Assembly: GCA_020441345.1 (NCBI GenBank)
Contig: JAGRMK010000289.1
Span: 1-7,047 of the forward strand
Origin: Paracoccaceae bacterium
Lineage (GTDB): Bacteria; Pseudomonadota; Alphaproteobacteria; Rhodobacterales; Rhodobacteraceae
Direction: 5' to 3'
Length of the DNA: 7,047 bases
The notes under the pieces are model-generated. The model made no database searches. It saw nothing but the letters and a program-made list of their open reading frames with translations, and was not told the origin of the DNA. The position numbers and the translations under genes were made by a program. Shown here in pieces: positions 1 to 6,018 of this stretch. The stretch's first letter is position 1. Every line of letters begins with the position of its first letter.

Positions 1-1275
1 TATAACGGCGGCACGCATCTGCCCGATATCACCGTGGTTTCGCCGGTGTTCGACGACGCCGGCAAGGCGGTGCTGTTCTGGGTCGCCTCGCGCGGGCATC
101 ACGCCGATGTCGGCGGCACCGCGCCGGGCTCGATGACGCCCCTGGCGACGACGGTCGATGAAGAGGGGGTGCTGATCGACAATTTCAAGCTGGTCGAGGA
201 CGGGCAATTCCGCGAGCAGGCGCTGCATGACCTGTTGTTGGATCATCCCTATCCGGTGCGCAACGTGGTGCAGAACATCGCCGACCTGAAGGCGCAGGTG
301 GCGGCAAATGCGCGCGGCGCGACCGAATTGCGCCGCATGGTGACGGATTTCGGGCTGGATGTGGTGCAAGCCTACATGCAGCATGTCCAGGACAACGCCG
401 CCGAAGAGGTCCGCCGCCTGCTGGGGCGGCTGAACGACTGCGCCTATGCCTATGAAACCGACACCGGCCAGGTGATCCGCGTCAAGATCACCGTCGACCG
501 CGCGGCGCGTGAGGCCACGGTTGATTTCACCGGCACCTCCGAGGCAATGGCGAACAATTTCAACGCGCCCGAACCGGTGACGCGGGCCGCGGTGCTCTAT
601 GTGTTCCGGGTGATGGTGGAATCGCCGATCCCGATGAACGCGGGCTGTCTGCGCCCGATCCGCATCATCGTGCCGCAGGGCTGCATGCTCGCGCCGCAAT
701 ACCCCCGCGCGGTGGTGGCGGGTAACGTGGAAACGTCGCAGCATGTCACCAACTGCCTGTTCGGGGCGCTGGGCGCGCTGGCCAATTCGCAGGGCACGAT
801 GAACAATCTGACGTTCGGCAACGCGACCTATCAGTATTACGAAACGTTGTGTTCGGGTTCGCCGGCTGGCGTGATGAATGACGGGCGCGGATTCGACGGA
901 ACATCGGGCGTGCATGTGCACATGACGAATTCCCGGCTGACCGATCCAGAGGTGCTGGAGCTGCGCTTCCCGGTGCTGCTTGAGGAATTCGGGCTGCGCC
1001 CGGGCTCTGGTGGGGTCGGGCGGTTCACGGCGGGCGACGGCACGCAGCGGACGCTGCGGTTTCTCGAGCGGATGGATTGCGCGATCCTGTCGTCGCATCG
1101 GGGACGACCGCCCCAAGGCATCAACGGCGGAGGCGACGGCCAGGTCGGGCACACGCGGGTGCGGCGTCTGGATGGTCGTATCGAAGAACTGCCAGCTTGC
1201 GCCCAGACCGTTCTGGAGGCCGGTGAGGCGGTTACGGTGATCACGCCAACTTCGGGCGGCTGGGGGGAACGCTAG
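1..1275 (+). CDS. 5-oxoprolinase / hydantoinase B-type subunit, C-terminal part (5'-truncated by window edge)
   Basis: The frame is open from the first base to a TAG stop and gives 424 residues, so the start lies outside the window. Seen: the opening YNGGTHLPD, then GHHADVGG (about residues 32-39), NAGCLRPIRI (from 213), GNVETSQ (from 241), DGTSGVHVHMTN (from 299) and a final GGWGE. This set is typical of the hydantoinase B/oxoprolinase family. Family knowledge: 5-oxoprolinase hydrolyses 5-oxo-L-proline to L-glutamate at the cost of ATP, a cytoplasmic salvage step linked to glutathione turnover. In many proteobacteria the A and B domains are fused in a protein of about 1200 residues. The motif wording fits the fused oxoprolinase better than a free N-methylhydantoinase B, but the A domain is not visible, so this is not settled. 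The gene is followed by about 770 bases without a sure gene and has no evident link to the polysaccharide cluster. Confidence 0.9.
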   Translation, partial: YNGGTHLPDITVVSPVFDDAGKAVLFWVASRGHHADVGGTAPGSMTPLATTVDEEGVLIDNFKLVEDGQFREQALHDLLLDHPYPVRNVVQNIADLKAQVAANARGATELRRMVTDFGLDVVQAYMQHVQDNAAEEVRRLLGRLNDCAYAYETDTGQVIRVKITVDRAAREATVDFTGTSEAMANNFNAPEPVTRAAVLYVFRVMVESPIPMNAGCLRPIRIIVPQGCMLAPQYPRAVVAGNVETSQHVTNCLFGALGALANSQGTMNNLTFGNATYQYYETLCSGSPAGVMNDGRGFDGTSGVHVHMTNSRLTDPEVLELRFPVLLEEFGLRPGSGGVGRFTAGDGTQRTLRFLERMDCAILSSHRGRPPQGINGGGDGQVGHTRVRRLDGRIEELPACAQTVLEAGEAVTVITPTSGGWGER

Positions 1276-1322
1276 GGTCGGCTCGGCGGGCGCGATCCCG
1301 GCGATGCGGGCTGCGAAACCCG

Positions 1323-1344
1323 GCCGATCCCGGTCGTGATCGGC
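1323..1344 (+). terminator. Possible terminator hairpin after the oxoprolinase gene
   Basis: A perfect 7-bp inverted repeat (GCCGATC at 1323-1329, GATCGGC at 1338-1344) encloses an 8-base loop, 47 bases after the stop codon. No T-run follows, so it is at best a weak intrinsic terminator or an RNA 3'-end stabiliser. Confidence 0.3.
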
Positions 1345-1504
1345 AGCCAAACGCCTGCGTCACATGACAACCTTGACGCGAAGAATCCGCGAGATTAGCG
1401 TGACGTTTCAGTCTGAGGTTGTGTCGGCTGTGTTTGGCGACCTGGGTTGTGCCATTGGATCGGTCAACCTGAATGCGGGCTGGATTGGAAAACGGAGTTG
1501 CTGA

Positions 1505-1696
1505 ATGCCGAAATGTCGACCTCTTGCGCCCGCCGCGGTTTACGCGGTCGCGGACCCTGCCGGATATCATGGGATGAGCGCAACCCGCCGTCGTTTCGTC
1601 CCTGGCGGTGCGCGCCTGGAACTGATCACATCGTTGGCACCCGCGCGGAGGGATAGTCAGCCCATCTCGGCGTGGCTGTCTGACGCCGTGGCGTGA
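1505..1696 (+). CDS. Small hypothetical ORF (63 codons), doubtful
   Basis: An ATG frame of 63 codons ends at TGA 1694-1696. It is preceded by a fair Shine-Dalgarno sequence (CGGAG, 1493-1497, 7 bases before the ATG). The product begins MPKCRPLAPAAVYAV and is rich in Ala, Arg and Pro, as chance frames in GC-rich DNA often are. I recognise no family, no signal peptide and no membrane segment. An in-frame ATG at 1574 could be an alternative start. Its stop lies four bases before the ATG at 1701, which could suggest coupling to the next frame, but that frame is broken. It is probably not a real gene; the ribosome-binding site is the only point in its favour. Confidence 0.15.
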   Translation: MPKCRPLAPAAVYAVADPAGYHGMSATRRRFVPGGARLELITSLAPARRDSQPISAWLSDAVA

Positions 1697-1700
1697 CTGA

Positions 1701-1964
1701 ATGGCCCGGAGAAAGCTGCTTTTGCTTGCACAGACCGAGAATTGCTGTCACGAGGGCCTGTATAGTGCAATCGAGACCGTTCAGGCCCAATACCTTGGTG
1801 GAAACACGCCGTAGCAGGTCTTGCGCACCGACCGCAAAGATGGCTTGATAGAGTTTTTGAAAGACGTAAAAAGAAGCAAAAGGACAGTGCTACTTCGCGA
1901 CAGGATCGTTGGCCCGCGTGTCGAGATCTCAAGAGACAGTCTGGCCGCTTGTCCGGCGCTTTGA
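1701..1964 (+). pseudogene. Possible gene remnant: 88-codon frame interrupted by one TAG
   Basis: From ATG 1701 the frame reads 37 codons (starting MARRKLLLLAQTENCCHEGL), meets TAG at 1812-1814, then continues in the same frame for 49 codons to TGA 1962-1964. The second part includes VKRSKRTVLLRDRIVGPRVE. Unlike the other frames nearby, both halves have a protein-like mix of residues, with a hydrophobic strand after a basic start (KLLLLA) and another at TVLLRDRIVG. The start faintly recalls the first strand of a receiver-type domain of LuxR-like regulators, but I cannot name a family. No good Shine-Dalgarno sequence precedes the ATG. The base composition is more AT-rich than in the flanking genes. 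It could be a decayed regulator, a genuine 37-residue peptide, or chance. Its position directly upstream of wza makes a lost or truncated local regulator conceivable; this is inference only. Confidence 0.25.
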
Positions 1965-2033
1965 CATTCAGTCGAGCGGGTGGGCCGGTCAGGTCGAGAA
2001 GTTGGGCGCTTCCCCGAGCGGATACGAAAATTC

Positions 2034-2039
2034 AGAGGA
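2034..2039 (+). promoter_or_regulatory. Ribosome-binding site of wza
   Basis: AGAGGA lies 9 bases before ATG 2049. It decides the start: an in-frame GTG at 1980 has no such site, and TTG codons at 2118 and 2124, which would shorten the signal peptide, have none either. Confidence 0.7.
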
Positions 2040-2048
2040 CCGCCGCGA

Positions 2049-3188
2049 ATGACGCAGCTTTCACGTGATACCCTTTCCTCGCGAGTCGCCGGCTCCGTTC
2101 TTGCCATCGGTCGGCCCTTGCGCTTGCGCGCCGTGCCCTTGCTTGTCGGCGTTGCCCTGAGTCTGGGTGCCTGCTCTGAAAGCTATGTCAATTTCCCCAT
2201 TTCCCCCGAAGGGCAGGAATCCCTGGCGGATCAGGTCGAGATCATCCACCTCGACGCGGACAATATTGACTCGTTTTCACAGCCGGCACGCGGCAGCTTT
2301 GCCACGTCCCTGCCCAGCGGCCGCCACTGGGAGTATCTGGTCGGGACGGGCGATATCCTGTCGGTTATCGTTTTCGACCATCCTGAATTGACCCTGCCCG
2401 AAGGAGAGAACCGGACCCCTGCGGAAAGCGGGTTCCGTGTTCAAACGGATGGCACGATCAACTATCCGTTCATCGGCGCGGTTCCTGCGCGTGGCCGCCC
2501 GCCTGAGCAGATCCGCGATGACCTGTCCCAACGCCTCAGCAATTTCATCCCCGACCCCCAGGTTGATGTGCGGGTCGCTGCGTTCAATTCACAGGGAATT
2601 GTCGTTTCGGGCCAGGTCGAGACCCCTAACCGTCAGGCGCTTACCACGGTGCCGTTGACCTTGATCGAAGCGATCAACGCAGCCGGCGGCGGCACGGACG
2701 AAGCGGACATGCGCGCGGTCACGGTCCAGCGAAGCGGTCGCGTCTATCCGGTCGATGTTGATGGCTTCCTCAGGGGCGGCATCGTGCAGAACAACCCAAT
2801 TCTGCGCAACGGCGATGTTGTCAGCGTCCCGCGCCGCCGGGCGGAAGAGGCTTATTTGCTGGGCGAAGTCCAGCGCCCCAACGCCATTGACCTGTCCCTC
2901 GAACCCGTCACGCTGACTCAGGCCGTTACCCGTCAAGGTGGCCTTGCGGCGCCACGTGCGGATATGCGGGGCGTCTTCGTTTTCCGCCTGACCGAAACGC
3001 GGCCCCGGGTTTTCCAGCTCGATACCAGTTCGCCAACGGGTCTGCTGCTGGGCACGCGATTTGTGCTTGAACCGGGTGATGTCGTCTACATCGTTCGCTC
3101 GCCGTTGCAGCGCTGGAATGATACGATTTCCCGCCTTTTGCCGTCCATGCAGGCGATCAGTGCCGTCGACGACATCGCAAACCCTTAG
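2049..3188 (+). CDS. wza: Wza-type outer-membrane polysaccharide export lipoprotein
   Basis: The product has 379 residues, the same length as E. coli Wza. Family role: an octameric outer-membrane channel through which capsule or exopolysaccharide leaves the cell, working with Wzc. Seen: a hydrophobic signal segment (about 28-41) ending in the lipobox LGAC with lipidated Cys42; Ser at +2 fits sorting to the outer membrane. A polysaccharide-export domain follows (about 94-180) with YLVGTGDILSVIVFDHPEL, QTDGTINYPFIG and DPQVDVRVAAFNSQ. The first SLBB-like domain (about 184-262) contains SGQV and LTLIEAINAAGG, and the second (about 268-350) contains LLGEVQRP. The C-terminal PLQRWNDTISRLLPSM matches the amphipathic helix that forms the Wza barrel in the outer membrane. 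The n-region before the hydrophobic core is unusually long (about 27 residues). It is first in the wza-wzb-wzc cluster, and its stop overlaps the wzb ribosome-binding site, so the two are surely co-transcribed. Confidence 0.93.
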   Translation: MTQLSRDTLSSRVAGSVLAIGRPLRLRAVPLLVGVALSLGACSESYVNFPISPEGQESLADQVEIIHLDADNIDSFSQPARGSFATSLPSGRHWEYLVGTGDILSVIVFDHPELTLPEGENRTPAESGFRVQTDGTINYPFIGAVPARGRPPEQIRDDLSQRLSNFIPDPQVDVRVAAFNSQGIVVSGQVETPNRQALTTVPLTLIEAINAAGGGTDEADMRAVTVQRSGRVYPVDVDGFLRGGIVQNNPILRNGDVVSVPRRRAEEAYLLGEVQRPNAIDLSLEPVTLTQAVTRQGGLAAPRADMRGVFVFRLTETRPRVFQLDTSSPTGLLLGTRFVLEPGDVVYIVRSPLQRWNDTISRLLPSMQAISAVDDIANP

Positions 3189-3190
3189 GG
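3187..3190 (+). promoter_or_regulatory. Ribosome-binding site of wzb, overlapping the wza stop
   Basis: AGGG begins in the wza TAG stop (3186-3188) and ends 8 bases before ATG 3199. The overlap suggests translational coupling of wzb to wza. Confidence 0.55.
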
Positions 3191-3198
3191 TCTGAACG

Positions 3199-3666
3199 AT
3201 GAAGATTGGTTCCATCCTGGTCGTTTGCGTGGGAAATATCTGCCGTTCTCCGCTCGGTGAGCGCATGTTGCAGGCTGAACTGGAAAAGCAGGACGCCCCG
3301 ATCAGCGTGTCGTCTGCCGGGCTGCACGCGATGGTCGGTCACGCGGCTGATTCCGACGCCGCGCGGGTGGCCGCGGCCAATGGCGTTTCACTTGATGGTC
3401 ACGTTGCCCGGCAGTTCACGCAGGAATTGGGTCGCGAGCATGACTTGATCCTGGTAATGGAGCCCGCGCACAAAGCCGAGATCTCGCGCATCGCACCCGC
3501 ACTGACCGGAAAGACATTTTTATTTGATCAATGGGTGGGGGGCAAAGGGATTGCAGATCCCTATCGCCGCTCCTTAGAATTCCACGAGGCCGTTTTCCAG
3601 ATGATCCGCGATGGGGCCATCGGCTGGGTGGGGAAGCTTTCGGGCGCCAGGGGCCGCAAGGCCTGA
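3199..3666 (+). CDS. wzb: Wzb-type low-molecular-weight protein tyrosine phosphatase
   Basis: A cytoplasmic phosphatase of 155 residues (E. coli Wzb has 147). Seen: the P-loop CVGNICRS at residues 10-17, which gives the C-X5-R signature with nucleophile Cys10 and phosphate-binding Arg16. SSAGLHAMVGHAAD (38-51) is the region following the first helix in this family. The DPY motif at 120-122 supplies the general acid Asp120. Family role: it removes phosphate from the C-terminal tyrosines of the partner kinase Wzc so that the kinase can cycle, which high-molecular-weight polymer export needs. The start lies 10 bases after the wza stop with its own AGGG, and wzc follows after 102 bases. The motif resembles arsenate reductases of the same fold, but the gene context makes Wzb the clear choice. 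All catalytic residues are present. Confidence 0.94.
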   Translation: MKIGSILVVCVGNICRSPLGERMLQAELEKQDAPISVSSAGLHAMVGHAADSDAARVAAANGVSLDGHVARQFTQELGREHDLILVMEPAHKAEISRIAPALTGKTFLFDQWVGGKGIADPYRRSLEFHEAVFQMIRDGAIGWVGKLSGARGRKA

Positions 3667-3670
3667 TTTA

Positions 3671-3701
3671 TCTGACACGGGCATAACTGGCTGATGTCAG
3701 A
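3671..3701 (+). promoter_or_regulatory. Stem-loop in the wzb-wzc gap
   Basis: A perfect 7-bp inverted repeat (TCTGACA 3671-3677, TGTCAGA 3695-3701) with a 17-base loop begins four bases after the wzb stop. There is no T-run directly after it. It may stabilise or partly attenuate the mRNA between phosphatase and kinase. It also partly covers the upstream in-frame ATG at 3694, which argues against that codon as the wzc start. Confidence 0.3.
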
Positions 3702-3768
3702 ATGCTCGCAACAGCCTGGAACGACGGGCCGGGAAATCCGTGCTTTATTTAACAAGAAGACCAAAATT

Positions 3769-5952
3769 ATGACCAAGGTACAGCAAGAGTCCGATGCTGA
3801 CGAAATTGACCTTTCCCAATTGGTTCATACCATCTGGCGGGGCAAGTTCCTTGTTGCGGGTTGCGGCCTTATCGCATTGATCTTTGGTCTTTTTTCGGCG
3901 CTCAGCACACCACCGACCTATCAGGCGGACGCATTGCTGCAACTCGAGGAACGCTCGGGTCAATTGGCCTTGCCTTCGGCGATGCAAGACTTGATGGACA
4001 ATTCGCCGCAAAGCGCGACCGAAATGGAGGTGCTGCGCTCGCGCATGGTTCTGGGCCAGGTTGTTGCGGATCTGAACCTCGACTGGCGCGTTGCGCCGGC
4101 GAAGGCCCCGATCATCGGTGAGATCCTGGCGCGATATTCCTTGCCGGTTCCGGATATCGGTTTCCTCAGCGCTTACGCCCGGGTTGGCGAGTCTTTGACG
4201 CTTGGACTGCTTTCTGTTCCGCCGCGTTGGATCAATGAGGAGATTGCTCTCAGAGTGACCGAAGACGGCTATCGTCTGACGTTGCCGGACGGGCAGGAGC
4301 TTAGCGGAACCGTCGGTGAGATGGTGACCCTCGAAGCCGAGAGTTTTGCGATCAATGTCGACACCTTGAATGCCCCGGTCGGCCGCGCATTCACCCTGGT
4401 TCAGGTCGATGAACTGAGTGCGATTACCGATATCCGGTCGATGGTCTCGGTGTCCGAACGCGGTCGCGGGTCGGGTATCCTGGAGGTTAGATTGTCTGGC
4501 GGCAATCGCCTGGAAAACGTCCGGGTCTTGAATGCACTCATGCAATCGTATGTTCAGCAGAACATTGCGCGCAGCGCCGCCGAGGCCCAGAGCAGCCTCG
4601 ACTTCATTTACGGTCAACTCCCCCAAGCCGAAAACACGCTTCGTGAAGCCGAAGCCGCGCTCAACGACTATCGGCAGCGGCAGGTCGCCATCGACCTGAC
4701 GTTCGAGACACAGAATATCCTGACCCAGATCAACGCAGTCGAGACGCAGTTGACCGAGCTGCAACGGCAGGAAGACGAGATCAGTCTGCGCTACACATCC
4801 AGCCATCCGGTCTATGCACAGCTTCTGGAGGATCGGAGCCGGCTGGAAAGCCGCCTGGAAGAGCTGAGAGGGCAGGCCGGTGACCTTCCCGAAACGCAGC
4901 GCGAGATCCTGAACCTGACGCGGAACGTCGAACTGGCACAGCGGATCTACACCGAGCTTCTGACTCGGCGGCAAGAGGTGGAGGTTCTGCGCGCAAGCAC
5001 GGTTGGAAACGTGCGGGTCGTGGATTCCGCTGCCGCCAGCCGGTTTCCGATCGCGCCTCGCAAGTCGTTGATTCTGGCTCTGTCTCTGGTCCTCGGGCTC
5101 GCCTCCGGGGTTGGCGTTGTTTTGGTGCGAAGCTGGATGCACAAAGGCGTTCAGGACGCTTCGGACATCGAAGCGCTTGGGCTGCCGGTTTTCGCGACGA
5201 TCAATTATTCGCCAAAGGCGGATACCCACAACAAGCGTCGAGAAACGCACGATATTCTTGCTCTGACCGACCCGACGGATCTGTCCGTGGAATCCTATCG
5301 GTCGCTGCGCACCAGCCTGCACTTTGGCATGCTGGATGCCGAGAGCCGATCACTGGCGATTACCAGTACGCATCCCGGAGCCGGCAAGAGCTTTTCCTCC
5401 GTCAACCTTGCCGTCACCGCGGCACAGGCAGGGCAGCGGATCTGCCTGATCGACAGCGATCTCAGACGCGGCCACCTTCGGCGTTTCTTTGGTGTTGCAC
5501 GCAATCACCCCGGGCTTGCGGATTATCTGGCCGGCAGCGCGGATCTAGAGGCCTGTCTCGTTTCAACCAATGTCGAGAACCTGTATTTCATGCCGACGGG
5601 GATGTATCCGCCGAACCCTTCGGAACTGCTGATGCGCGCCGAGTTCACCAATCTCGTCGCGGCCCTTGACGAGCACTTCGACCTGTCCATCCTGGATTGC
5701 CCGCCAATCCTGGCGGTGACCGATCCGGTGATCATCAGCCGTGCGGTCGGCACGACCATTCTTGTCGCGCGGCACAACGAAACGCCACCCGGTGAAATCG
5801 AGGCCGCAATCAAGAATTTCGATGCGGCCTCGGCAAAGCTGAACGGTGCCATTCTGAACGGGTTCGATCCCAAGAAGGCCAAAGCAGGTTATGGCTATGG
5901 CTATGGCTATGGCTATGGATACCGCTACAAATACGAGCAGCGCGAGGACTGA
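3769..5952 (+). CDS. wzc: Wzc-type polysaccharide co-polymerase with bacterial tyrosine kinase (BY-kinase) domain
   Basis: An inner-membrane protein of 727 residues (E. coli Wzc has 720). Start choice: from ATG 3769 the product reads MTKVQQESDADEIDLSQLV, which lines up with known Wzc N-termini. An in-frame ATG at 3694 would add 25 unlikely residues and lacks a ribosome-binding site; the site before 3769 is weak (AAGAAG, 9 bases away). Seen: a Wzz-type N-terminal region with TM1 about 27-45; a large periplasmic part with coiled-coil stretches about 270-405; the Pro motif RFPIAPRKS (425-433) running into TM2 about 433-453; then the cytoplasmic kinase. This has the oligomerisation motif E-x2-R-x2-R (E508, R511, R514), Walker A PGAGKS (Lys540), Walker A' LIDSD (560-564) and Walker B SILDCPP (Asp643). 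The tail carries eight tyrosines (708-722), every second residue. Family role: it sets chain length and gates export with Wza through autophosphorylation reversed by Wzb. The kinase is complete and fused, as in proteobacteria. Confidence 0.94.
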   Translation: MTKVQQESDADEIDLSQLVHTIWRGKFLVAGCGLIALIFGLFSALSTPPTYQADALLQLEERSGQLALPSAMQDLMDNSPQSATEMEVLRSRMVLGQVVADLNLDWRVAPAKAPIIGEILARYSLPVPDIGFLSAYARVGESLTLGLLSVPPRWINEEIALRVTEDGYRLTLPDGQELSGTVGEMVTLEAESFAINVDTLNAPVGRAFTLVQVDELSAITDIRSMVSVSERGRGSGILEVRLSGGNRLENVRVLNALMQSYVQQNIARSAAEAQSSLDFIYGQLPQAENTLREAEAALNDYRQRQVAIDLTFETQNILTQINAVETQLTELQRQEDEISLRYTSSHPVYAQLLEDRSRLESRLEELRGQAGDLPETQREILNLTRNVELAQRIYTELLTRRQEVEVLRASTVGNVRVVDSAAASRFPIAPRKSLILALSLVLGLASGVGVVLVRSWMHKGVQDASDIEALGLPVFATINYSPKADTHNKRRETHDILALTDPTDLSVESYRSLRTSLHFGMLDAESRSLAITSTHPGAGKSFSSVNLAVTAAQAGQRICLIDSDLRRGHLRRFFGVARNHPGLADYLAGSADLEACLVSTNVENLYFMPTGMYPPNPSELLMRAEFTNLVAALDEHFDLSILDCPPILAVTDPVIISRAVGTTILVARHNETPPGEIEAAIKNFDAASAKLNGAILNGFDPKKAKAGYGYGYGYGYGYRYKYEQRED
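5890..5919 (+). repeat. Hexanucleotide tandem repeat encoding the Gly-Tyr tail of Wzc
   Basis: Four perfect TATGGC units (5890-5913) plus one with a single mismatch (TATGGA, 5914-5919) lie in frame near the 3' end of wzc. Each unit codes Tyr-Gly. Three more Tyr codons, written TAC and separated by Arg and Lys codons, follow. Because the unit is six bases, gain or loss of copies would change the number of phosphorylatable tyrosines without shifting the frame. Confidence 0.85.
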
Positions 5953-5961
5953 AGCAGAACC

Positions 5962-6004
5962 GGCCCGTCGCCCCAATCAATGACCCGACGGCCCTCTTCG
6001 GGGG
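5962..6004. terminator. Candidate shared terminator region between convergent wzc and dnaB
   Basis: In the 66-base gap there is an imperfect stem (GGCCCGTCG 5962-5970 with CGACGGCC 5986-5993, one bulged C, 15-base loop). It abuts a short 4-bp hairpin closed by a UUCG tetraloop on the plus strand (5993-6004, one U-G pair). No T-run follows on either strand, so function as an intrinsic terminator is unproven. The position between two gene ends is the main support. Confidence 0.3.
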
Positions 6005-6018
6005 TGTTCGGCGCCCGC

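Larger units (their letters stand above)
1276..2048. other. Long gap before wza with no convincing gene
   Basis: About 770 bases separate the oxoprolinase stop from the wza start. I see the 1323-1344 hairpin, a direct repeat GATCCCGG (1294-1301 and 1326-1333), a weak 63-codon ORF (1505-1696) and a protein-like frame broken by one TAG (1701-1964). Reading frames on the minus strand here translate to Arg/Ser-rich, low-plausibility sequence. Around 1836-1890 the DNA is clearly richer in A and T than the flanks. No tRNA, rRNA, CRISPR array, transposase or IS end is recognisable. The wza promoter is presumably here, but no pair of -35 and -10 boxes is convincing. The length leaves room for regulation of the capsule/EPS cluster, for an unrecognised small RNA, or for gene decay. 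Confidence 0.5.

Noticed and set aside
1373..1401. TTGACG (1373-1378) with GATTAG/TTAGCG nearby as a promoter.
   Set aside because: The spacing or the match of the -10 box is poor in every register, so it cannot be told from chance.
1758..1770. TATAGT at 1761-1766 as a -10 box.
   Set aside because: No -35-like hexamer lies at the right distance, and it falls inside the protein-like interrupted frame.
1807..1820. A possible ops/JUMPstart-like element (GCCGTAGCAGG) as found upstream of enterobacterial capsule genes.
   Set aside because: Only the GTAGC core agrees, the rest of the element is missing, and this RfaH-dependent system is not expected here.
1961..1990. A perfect TTGACA (1961-1966) as the -35 box of a wza promoter.
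   Set aside because: At 16-18 bases downstream there is only GGGCCGGTC-type sequence with nothing like a -10 box.
2589..3266. A 225-codon open frame on the minus strand opposite wza.
   Set aside because: It is a shadow frame in GC-rich DNA; the plus strand encodes a clear full-length Wza.
3745..5322. A 525-codon open frame on the minus strand opposite wzc.
   Set aside because: It is the antisense shadow of wzc, with no recognisable domain, while wzc shows full kinase motifs on the plus strand.
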